DNA from: Acidobacteriota bacterium
GTDB lineage: Bacteria; Acidobacteriota; Vicinamibacteria; Vicinamibacterales; SCN-69-37
Direction of reading: 5' to 3'
Assembly (NCBI GenBank): GCA_021824055.1
Contig: JAKALV010000116.1
Coordinates: 1 to 9,674, forward strand
Length of the DNA stretch: 9,674 bases
Shown piece by piece: positions 1-4,794 of this stretch. A model generated the notes under the pieces. That model was given only the letters and a program-made list of their open reading frames with translations. It was not told where the DNA came from and searched no databases. Each line of letters starts with the position of its first letter. Position 1 is the first letter of the stretch. A program made the position numbers and the translations under genes.

Positions 1-1009
1 CCGTCTTTGCGGCGCCCTTGAGCGCGGCCGCCACGTCGCCATCGCTGCGCGTGACGCTCTGCGGTTCCTGCTTCGAGAGCGCCAGCGCCTGCGCGTCGAA
101 CGCCGCGGTGCTGTTGGCGGCCGTCGGGCCCTCGTTCCACTGGACCTTCAACTTCGTGCGCGCTTGATTCGCCGTCCACCAGCTCTCGGCCACGATGGCG
201 ACGCCGCTCGCAAGGCTCACGCGCGGCTCGGCGTCCACGACGAAGCAGTGGGTAATGCCCGGCAGCGCCTTGATCTCGTCCGTGTTCGCGCTGACGACGA
301 CGCCGCCGAACACCGGGCACTTCTCGAACACCGCGAACTTCATGCCGGCGATGTTCGTGTCGATGCCGTAGAGCGGCCGGCCCGTGACGATCGCGTGATT
401 GTCCACGCCGGGCTTGCTGGTGCCGACGATCCTGAACGTCTTCGGATCTTTCAGCGTGACCGACGAAAGCGCGGGCGCCGGCAGCGTCGCGGCCTTCGCC
501 GCGAGCCGGCCGTAGCCGATCGAGCGTTTCGACGCGGCGTGCGTCACCGTGCCCGACGCGGTCGTCAGTTCGCCCGACGGCACGTTCCAGGTGGCGGCCG
601 CGGCGGCCACGAGCTGCGCGCGCGCGGCGGCGCCGATCTGTCGCATCGGCATGTAGTTGCCCGGGATCGCCGTGCTGCCTCCGGCCGATTGGCCGCCGTA
701 TTTCACCGAGCTCACGTCGGACTGTGCGACGCGAACGTTCTTCCAGTCGACGTCAAGCTCTTCAGCGATCAACATCGGCAACGCGGTCTTGACGCCCTGG
801 CCGATCTCCGGATTCTTTGCCGTGATGGTGACGAGGCCGTCGGGAGAGATCACGATGAACGCATCGGGATTGAGCGGCGCGGCAGGGCCGCCGCGCCGCC
901 CCTGCGCGAGGAGGTCGGGAAACGCGTCGGTGTAGAGCGCGATCATCAGGCCGCCGCCGGCGGTGGCGCTGACCTTCAGGAAGCTGCGGCGAGTCACAGT
1001 GCGTGTCAT
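1..1009 (-). CDS. Molybdopterin-binding large subunit of an IorB-like molybdenum hydroxylase (N-terminal part, runs off left edge)
   Basis: This is the first 336 codons of an aldehyde oxidase/xanthine dehydrogenase-superfamily catalytic subunit; the 3' part lies outside the window. The start is ATG (1007-1009), behind a strong Shine-Dalgarno. The N-terminus MTRTVTRRSFLKVSATAGGG is a twin-arginine signal (R7-R8, S-F-L-K) followed by a short hydrophobic stretch, so the folded cofactor-loaded protein is probably exported to the periplasm. Further on, NPEIGQGVKTALPMLIAEEL and the GGQSAGGSTAIPGNYMPMRQ region match the molybdopterin-binding large subunit of the isoquinoline 1-oxidoreductase (IorB) type. 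In known members this subunit hydroxylates N-heterocycles or oxidises aldehydes; the substrate here cannot be inferred. It sits 16 bp downstream of the [2Fe-2S] subunit gene, so the two form an operon. No FAD subunit is seen, as expected for IorAB-type enzymes. The frame is open to the window edge with no disruption. Confidence 0.93.
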   Translation of the reverse strand, partial: MTRTVTRRSFLKVSATAGGGLMIALYTDAFPDLLAQGRRGGPAAPLNPDAFIVISPDGLVTITAKNPEIGQGVKTALPMLIAEELDVDWKNVRVAQSDVSSVKYGGQSAGGSTAIPGNYMPMRQIGAAARAQLVAAAAATWNVPSGELTTASGTVTHAASKRSIGYGRLAAKAATLPAPALSSVTLKDPKTFRIVGTSKPGVDNHAIVTGRPLYGIDTNIAGMKFAVFEKCPVFGGVVVSANTDEIKALPGITHCFVVDAEPRVSLASGVAIVAESWWTANQARTKLKVQWNEGPTAANSTAAFDAQALALSKQEPQSVTRSDGDVAAALKGAAKT

Positions 1010-1014
1010 GGCTG

Positions 1015-1022
1015 TCTCCTCC
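1015..1022 (-). promoter_or_regulatory. Ribosome binding site of the large-subunit gene
   Basis: On the minus strand GGAGGAGA lies five bases before the ATG at 1009. It is the strongest Shine-Dalgarno in the window and falls in the 16-bp gap between the two subunit genes. It fixes the large-subunit start and suggests independent reinitiation on a shared transcript. Confidence 0.8.
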
Positions 1023-1025
1023 CCG

Positions 1026-1484
1026 CTATCTCGTTTGTCCGGCCGCGCGATGAATGCCTTCGCGGATCCGGAGATAGGTGCCGCAGCGGCAGAGGTTGCC
1101 GCTCATGGCGGTGTCGATGTCGGCGTCGGTGGGCTTGGGCGTCGTTGCGAGCAGCGCGGCGGCCGACATGATCTGTCCGGCCTGGCAGTATCCGCACTGC
1201 GGCACGTCGAGTTCTTCCCATGCCTTCTGCACCGGATGGGTGCCGTCGGCCGAAAGGCCTTCAATCGTCACGATGGGGCCGTTCGCGGCGTTCTGCACCG
1301 GCACCTGGCAGGCCTTGGCCGCGCGACCGCGGATGTGGACCGTGCAGGCGCCACACTGGCCGATGCCGCAGCCGTACTTGGTGCCGTAGAGATGAAGGAC
1401 GTCCCGCAGCACCCACAGCAACGGCATGTCGCCGGGGACGTCGACAGAGACAGCTCTCCCGTTCACGTTGAGATTGAAAGGCAT
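1026..1484 (-). CDS. [2Fe-2S] small subunit of an IorA-like molybdenum hydroxylase
   Basis: A 152-residue iron-sulfur subunit that passes electrons from the molybdenum centre of the large subunit to the acceptor. The N-terminal plant-ferredoxin-like domain carries C39, C44, C47 and C59 (YGCGIGQCGACTVH...C). The C-terminal helical domain carries the second cluster with C97, C100, C132 and C134 (CGYC...NLCRCGTYLR). All eight cluster ligands are present and the length is normal for the family. I chose the ATG at 1484 (MPFNLNVNG), where homologues usually begin. Upstream ATGs at 1496 and 1514 would add non-conserved residues, and the one at 1496 overlaps a -10-like TACAAT. The protein has no signal peptide; IorA-type partners are thought to be co-exported with the Tat-bearing large subunit. 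It is first in the two-gene operon, separated from the upstream peroxiredoxin gene by a repeat. Confidence 0.93.
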   Translation of the reverse strand: MPFNLNVNGRAVSVDVPGDMPLLWVLRDVLHLYGTKYGCGIGQCGACTVHIRGRAAKACQVPVQNAANGPIVTIEGLSADGTHPVQKAWEELDVPQCGYCQAGQIMSAAALLATTPKPTDADIDTAMSGNLCRCGTYLRIREGIHRAAGQTR

Positions 1485-1494
1485 GATGGAGCTC

Positions 1495-1500
1495 ATTGTA
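1495..1500 (-). promoter_or_regulatory. Candidate -10 element for the small/large subunit operon
   Basis: The minus strand reads TACAAT (5/6 match to TATAAT), ten bases before the preferred ATG at 1484 and at the very edge of the inverted repeat. A start site about seven bases downstream would leave only a few leader bases. No convincing -35 is seen; that position falls inside the heptamer repeat. This is a candidate only. Confidence 0.35.
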
Positions 1501-1648
1501 AGGGCAGAGGGCACAGGGCAGAGGGCAAAGGTAAAGGGAAAAGGGCAAAGGGAACAGGAGCGTAGAGGTCGGCCGCGACCTCGCTCCTTTCCCCTCCTAT
1601 TCCCTCTTCCCTATTGCCTTTACCTCTGCCCTTTGCCCTCTGCCCTTA
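1499..1648. repeat. Inverted repeat with arms of GGG-every-7-bp heptamers
   Basis: This fills the whole gap between the peroxiredoxin stop codon and the small-subunit gene. The left arm is purine-rich, with GGG starting at 1502, 1509, 1516 and 1523 and then near-period runs to 1552 (units such as GGGCAGA, GGGCACA, GGGCAAA). The right arm (about 1583-1648) is its pyrimidine-rich complement. Outer arms 1499-1524 and 1623-1648 pair over 26 bp with one mismatch. The centre holds a hairpin with arms 1565-1571 and 1576-1582. Four GGG runs with 4-base loops (1502-1525) meet the simple G-quadruplex pattern. It could act as a transcription barrier or RNA stabiliser between the genes on the minus strand. 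It has no poly-T tail, so it is not a classical terminator. Confidence 0.85.
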
Positions 1649-1649
1649 G

Positions 1650-2117
1650 TCAGAGTTCCTTGGCCGCCGCGAGGACCTCTTCCGCGTGGCCGTCCACCTT
1701 GACGTTGTCCCACCGTCGGGCCACTTTGCCGTCGGCGCCGATCAGGTAGGTCGTGCGGACGATGCCCATGAACTTGCGGCCGTAGAGCGACTTTTCCTGC
1801 CAGACCCCGTACTTCTCGGCCACCTCGTGCTGAGCGTCGGCCAGGAGCGGGAACGTCAGCTTGAACTTGTCGGCGAACTTCTTCTTGCTCGCCTCATCAA
1901 GAATGCTGACGCCAAAGATCGCGGCTTTGCTGCTCTTGAACTTCGGCAGGTTGTCCTGGAACGCGCAGCTTTCCTTCGTGCAGCCGGGCGTGTCGTCTTT
2001 CGGGTAGAAGTACAGCACGACGGGCTTGCCGGCGTAGTCGGACAGCGTGTGAGCGGCGCCGTTCTGGTCCTTCAGCGAAAACGCGGGGGCTTTCTTGCCG
2101 GGATCGATCAGAGGCAT
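1650..2117 (-). CDS. bcp: Peroxiredoxin, Bcp/PrxQ type (thioredoxin-dependent thiol peroxidase)
   Basis: A 155-residue cytoplasmic peroxidase that reduces hydrogen peroxide and organic hydroperoxides using thioredoxin or a similar donor. The peroxidatic cysteine is C46 in YPKDDTPGCTKESC. The second cysteine, C51, five residues later in the same helix, is the resolving cysteine arrangement of the PrxQ subgroup. The thioredoxin fold opens with GKKAPAFSLKDQNG and ends near the C-terminal KEL, so the length is normal. The ATG start at 2117 is supported by AGGAG seven bases upstream. It is divergent from the FmdB-like gene across 46 bp. It points toward the molybdenum enzyme genes but is separated from them by the inverted repeat, so co-transcription is uncertain. 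A link to peroxide made by the hydroxylase is conceivable but only inferred from position. Confidence 0.95.
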   Translation of the reverse strand: MPLIDPGKKAPAFSLKDQNGAAHTLSDYAGKPVVLYFYPKDDTPGCTKESCAFQDNLPKFKSSKAAIFGVSILDEASKKKFADKFKLTFPLLADAQHEVAEKYGVWQEKSLYGRKFMGIVRTTYLIGADGKVARRWDNVKVDGHAEEVLAAAKEL

Positions 2118-2163
2118 GGTGGTGCTCCTGGATAATGTTGTGTAAACAGCTTACATTGTCCAC
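2118..2163. promoter_or_regulatory. Divergent promoter region of bcp and the FmdB-like gene, with a dyad TGTAA-N5-TTACA
   Basis: This 46-bp gap is noticeably more AT-rich than its surroundings. Plus strand: TGGATA (2129-2134), a 17-bp spacer and TACATT (2152-2157) form a plausible -35/-10 pair whose start site would fall at or next to the ATG at 2164. Minus strand: TGGACA (2157-2162) resembles a -35, but no well-spaced -10 compatible with the bcp Shine-Dalgarno (2125-2129) is clear. A perfect dyad TGTAA (2141-2145) / TTACA (2151-2155) lies inside the plus-strand spacer and touches its -10. It is a reasonable operator position for a dimeric repressor of both genes; the regulator is unknown. 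Confidence 0.45.
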
Positions 2164-2421
2164 ATGCCCCTCTTCGATTTTCGCTGCCGCGCGTGCAGCC
2201 ATGAGTTCGAGGCGCTCGTGCTGAAGGACACGCCGCCGAGCGAGTGTCCCAAGTGTCATGCCGGCGATCTCGAACGGCTGTTGTCGGTGTTTGCGTCCAC
2301 ATCGCGCGAACAGCGGCGAGCCGCGGCGGATTCGCAGGTCCACAAGGCGGCCAGGCAGGCGCATAAGGACAACGCCGCGGTCGAGCGAGAGGGCGAAGCG
2401 CATCGAAGAGAAGAGCACTGA
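2164..2421 (+). CDS. FmdB-type zinc-ribbon protein
   Basis: An 85-residue protein of the FmdB/regulatory zinc-ribbon family. The domain fills residues 1 to about 45. It begins MPLFDFRCRAC and has four zinc-ligand cysteines, C8-x2-C11 and C28-x2-C31 (ECPKC), followed by the typical GDLERLLS segment. The remaining tail of about 40 residues is highly charged (many R, K, E, H) and probably disordered. The founding member was proposed to regulate a formamidase operon, but most homologues have no established function, so a nucleic-acid or metal-related role is only inferred. No Shine-Dalgarno precedes the ATG. A -10-like TACATT ends six bases before it, which suggests a leaderless transcript. It is divergent from bcp and followed by a long palindrome rather than another gene, so it is probably monocistronic. 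Confidence 0.88.
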   Translation: MPLFDFRCRACSHEFEALVLKDTPPSECPKCHAGDLERLLSVFASTSREQRRAAADSQVHKAARQAHKDNAAVEREGEAHRREEH

Positions 2422-2436
2422 GCCGCAAGACGCCAG

Positions 2437-2701
2437 GCTCACGCGGAGCCGCGGAGGCGCGGAGCGATCACGCTGCACGAGAGCCTGGCGGCCGCCTTCG
2501 GCGGCCGGCCGTGACGAGAGGCAGCAGGAACGAGAGAGCCTCCCCGAACTCCCAGTAGCTCTCTCGTTCCTGCTGCCTCTCGCCACGGCTCGCCCGGCGC
2601 AGCCGGGCCACCAGGCCCTCGCAGTCAATTCACCTTCACGCCCTTCACGTTCTTCACGGTGAAGAAGCTCTTCTCCGCGCGCTCCGCGGCTCCGCGTGAG
2701 C
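2437..2701. repeat. Composite nested palindrome (cloverleaf-like) filling the 2422-2731 gap
   Basis: This 310-bp stretch has no credible gene and is organised as nested inverted repeats. The outer arms are 2437-2464 and 2673-2701 (28 versus 29 bases, identical except one inserted base; core CTCACGCGGAGCCGCGGAG). A middle pair is 2483-2493 / 2606-2616 (11 bp, one mismatch). The inner pair is 2515-2539 / 2558-2582 (25 bp perfect, 18-base loop). Two side hairpins lie in mirror positions: 2489-2496/2500-2507 (8 bp, 3-base loop) and 2592-2598/2602-2608 (7 bp, 3-base loop). A further palindrome, TTCTTCAC-G-GTGAAGAA, spans 2650-2666. There is no transposase and I saw no flanking target duplication. 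A REP/MITE-like non-autonomous element is possible. Confidence 0.85.
2515..2582. repeat. Perfect 25-bp-arm hairpin at the centre of the composite palindrome
   Basis: Arms 2515-2539 and 2558-2582 are perfect reverse complements, separated by 18 bases. Transcribed RNA from either strand would fold into a very stable stem. It could stop or protect the FmdB-like transcript's 3' end, but the lack of a U-tract argues against a simple intrinsic terminator. Confidence 0.9.
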
Positions 2702-2716
2702 CCGCTGTTTCTCCCG

Positions 2717-2722
2717 TAAGAT
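2717..2722 (+). promoter_or_regulatory. Candidate -10 element before the fused methyltransferase gene
   Basis: TAAGAT (5/6 match to TATAAT) ends nine bases before the TTG start at 2732, implying an mRNA with a leader of only a few bases. It overlaps ATG 2721, which opens a 4-codon frame (M-V-A-I) whose stop TGA (2733-2735) overlaps the TTG; that frame is probably not translated. No clear -35 is seen. Confidence 0.3.
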
Positions 2723-2731
2723 GGTCGCGAT

Positions 2732-3763
2732 TTGACGAAGGCCCTGAGACACCTGCTGGCGATCGTCGTGTTACCGCTCACGGTGACGCTCGTGATTCCG
2801 CGATGGCTGGCGCTCGGCTTCGGCGTGACGTTCATCGCGCCCGCGACACCCGCCGCGACGGCGGTCGTGGCGATCGGCGCGGCGATGTTTCTCCTGGGTG
2901 CGACCCTCGCCGTGTCATCGGTGCTCCGCTTCTTCCTCGAGGGCGACGGCACGCTCGCGCCATGGGATCCGCCGCGGCGCTTCGTCGTGACCGGGCCGTA
3001 CCGCTACGTCCGCAACCCGATGATTACCGGCGTCTTCCTGGTGCTTTGTGCGCAGTCGTTGATCCTGCGCTCGGTCGTGCTGGCCGGCTGGGCGGCCGTG
3101 TTTCTGCTGCTCAACGTCACCTGGATTCCGCTCATCGAAGAACCCGGCCTCCGCGCGCGCTTCGTCGAGACGTATCGCGACTACTGCCGACACGTCGGAC
3201 GCTTCATTCCGCGGCTGACACCGTACGCGCCGCGGCGCGTCGCTGCCGTTGTACCGGCCTCCGGCAAGAGCGCGCGCTTCGGCAGCGACAAGCGCCTGGC
3301 GCTCATCGACGGCGTGCCGATGCTGCAGCGCGTGGTCCGGTTGCTCGAAGAGGCCGGCGCGGCGCCGGTCATTGTCGTGGACAACAACCCCGCTCCCGAT
3401 CGCGGCATGTTCTCGTCCATTCAGATCGGACTGGCCGAGGCCGTGAAGCGTAACGCCGAGGTCGTGCTCGTGCACCCGGCCGACATGCCCTTTGTGCGCG
3501 CCGACACCATCCGCGCGGTGATCGCCGAATGCTCGCGCACGGGCCGCGCGGTGTGTCCGCGCTACAAGGCGAAGCGGGGGCACCCGTTGGCATTTCCGAA
3601 CGCGCTCGCGCGGCAGTTGCTCAACGTGAATCCGTCCACGCCGCTCAATGAAGCATTCGCCTCGATCGGCCTCGTTCGGCACGAGCTGGATGTCGAGGAC
3701 CCGGGCGTGCTCAAAGACATTGATACAAGGGCCGACCTTCACCCATTAATATCGTCACTGTGA
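2732..3763 (+). CDS. Fusion protein: ICMT/PEMT-like membrane methyltransferase plus MocA/MobA-like nucleotidyltransferase
   Basis: One uninterrupted 343-codon frame joins two families. Residues 1 to about 165 have about four membrane segments (8-28, 41-66, 98-113, 115-134) and the isoprenylcysteine/phospholipid methyltransferase signatures TGPYRYVRNPM (87-97) and EEPGLRARFVETYRDYC (136-152), which bind S-adenosylmethionine in this family. Residues about 169-343 are a MocA-like Rossmann nucleotidyltransferase: VVPASGKSARFGSDK (173-187, a variant of LAAGxSxRMGxxK), GMFSSIQIGL, HPADMPFV with metal-ligand D251, KRGHPLAF, and the terminal LKDIDT. MocA adds CMP to molybdopterin cofactor for xanthine-dehydrogenase-family enzymes, which suits the xdhC gene overlapping by 4 bp. 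There is no ATG, GTG or TTG codon between residues 129 and 178, so this is not two adjacent genes. The start is TTG; an in-frame stop at 2717 rules out anything further upstream, and GTG at 2768 is the alternative. The methyltransferase substrate is unknown. Confidence 0.88.
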   Translation: MTKALRHLLAIVVLPLTVTLVIPRWLALGFGVTFIAPATPAATAVVAIGAAMFLLGATLAVSSVLRFFLEGDGTLAPWDPPRRFVVTGPYRYVRNPMITGVFLVLCAQSLILRSVVLAGWAAVFLLLNVTWIPLIEEPGLRARFVETYRDYCRHVGRFIPRLTPYAPRRVAAVVPASGKSARFGSDKRLALIDGVPMLQRVVRLLEEAGAAPVIVVDNNPAPDRGMFSSIQIGLAEAVKRNAEVVLVHPADMPFVRADTIRAVIAECSRTGRAVCPRYKAKRGHPLAFPNALARQLLNVNPSTPLNEAFASIGLVRHELDVEDPGVLKDIDTRADLHPLISSL

Positions 3764-4752
3764 TTTCCCTGTTTCACCACATGCTCGAACTCCGCCGCCG
3801 CGGCCGGACGTTTGCCGTGGCTACCATTGTGCGGACGCACGGCAGCACGCCGCAGGTGGCCGGGGCGAAGCTGGTGCTCGACGACCAGGGCACGTTCGTC
3901 GGCACGCTCGGCGGCGGCTGCGTGGAGGCCGACGCGATCGATGCGGCGCGTGAGGTGATGGCCAAGGGCGGCCGCACGCTGCGCGCCTACGAGCTCACTG
4001 AAGACCTCGCCTGGAACAGCGGCCTGGTCTGCGGCGGCACGATGTGGATCCTCGCCGAGCGGGGCGACGACGCGCTCATGATTGAGGGGCGCGACGTGCT
4101 CGAGGATCTGGTTGGCGCGGCGGCCGGCACCGCGCAGCCGCTCGCCGTGCGCACGCGCTTTCGCCGCAAGGGCCGGCAGCACGAGTTCGTGTCGCGCGCC
4201 ATCGAACCCGCGGAGGGCGCGCCGACGCCGCGTGTCGCGCACATCGATGACCAGGACGATGAGCTGATCGACGTCATCGCCGGCAAGCCGCGCATTGTCA
4301 TTGCCGGCGGCGGTCATGTGTCGCTGGCGCTCATGCGGCAGGCGCAGTTGCTCGACTTCGACGTCACCATCCTCGAAGACCGGCCGCACTTCGCGGGCAA
4401 GGAGCGGTTTCCGGGCGCCACCGTGATCGAGGCGGATGTGGCGGAAACGATCGCGTCACTCCACTACGGCTGGCACACGTTTCTGGTGATCGCGACCCGC
4501 GGCCACAAGATGGACGCGGACTGCGCTCTGGCGGCGGTCAGGACCAACGTCCGCTATATCGGCCTGCTGGGCAGCCGGCGCAAGAAGGTCATGATCGACC
4601 AGATGCTGAGGCAGGAGGGGGTGGACGAGGCCCGGATCCAGTCGATCCGCTCGCCGATCGGACTGAATCTCGGGGGCCGGACCCCGGCGGAGATCGCGCT
4701 GGCTGTGCTGGCCGAGATCACGCAGGCGCGGTATCAGAGCGAGCGCCCGTAA
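3760..4752 (+). CDS. xdhC: XdhC family molybdenum-cofactor maturation protein
   Basis: A 330-residue accessory factor for xanthine-dehydrogenase-type enzymes. XdhC proteins bind the molybdenum cofactor, support its sulfuration and pass it to the apo-enzyme. The N-terminal XdhC/CoxI domain contains ATIVRTHGSTPQVAGAKL, GTLGGGCVE (C54) and GLVCGGTM (C91), both conserved cysteine motifs. A linker of about 60 residues leads to the Rossmann-like C-terminal domain, which begins RIVIAGGGHVSLAL (178-191) and includes VIATRGHKMD, YIGLLGSRRKK and SPIGLNLGGRTPAEIALA, all family signatures. The length is normal. The GTG start at 3760 overlaps the stop of the fused MocA gene (GTGA), indicating translational coupling; ATG 3781 is a possible shorter start. 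No Shine-Dalgarno is visible. Its likely client is the IorAB-like enzyme encoded at the left end on the opposite strand. Confidence 0.95.
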   Translation: MISLFHHMLELRRRGRTFAVATIVRTHGSTPQVAGAKLVLDDQGTFVGTLGGGCVEADAIDAAREVMAKGGRTLRAYELTEDLAWNSGLVCGGTMWILAERGDDALMIEGRDVLEDLVGAAAGTAQPLAVRTRFRRKGRQHEFVSRAIEPAEGAPTPRVAHIDDQDDELIDVIAGKPRIVIAGGGHVSLALMRQAQLLDFDVTILEDRPHFAGKERFPGATVIEADVAETIASLHYGWHTFLVIATRGHKMDADCALAAVRTNVRYIGLLGSRRKKVMIDQMLRQEGVDEARIQSIRSPIGLNLGGRTPAEIALAVLAEITQARYQSERP

Positions 4753-4794
4753 TTGCGACGAACTCCGGTTTCCTCCATGCCGTCTAAGCCGGCG

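Noticed and set aside
164..1171. A 335-codon plus-strand frame over the molybdenum enzyme genes
   Set aside because: Composition is almost entirely R, A, D and H, typical of a shadow frame. The minus strand here encodes clear IorA/IorB-like proteins, including the Tat signal and cysteine clusters.
2515..2582. Intrinsic (Rho-independent) terminator of the FmdB-like gene
   Set aside because: The stem is very strong, but neither side has a run of T after it, and the arms are longer than usual. Kept as a repeat, not called a terminator.
2422..2731. An insertion sequence or small gene in the long gap
   Set aside because: No frame with a sensible composition or transposase motif is present; the content is nested inverted repeats only.
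2721..2735. A 4-codon leader peptide (M-V-A-I) whose stop overlaps the TTG start of the fusion gene
   Set aside because: The ATG overlaps the candidate -10 and there is no ribosome site, so translation is unlikely.
1897..2952. A 351-codon minus-strand frame across the FmdB-like gene and the palindrome
   Set aside because: It crosses repeats and runs out of frame over bcp and over the methyltransferase domain, with no coherent domain. A shadow frame.
4753..4755. TTG immediately after the xdhC stop as the permease start
   Set aside because: The added 14 residues are not family-like. ATG 4795 gives the typical MSLTNLFQDLR start, so the shorter protein is preferred.
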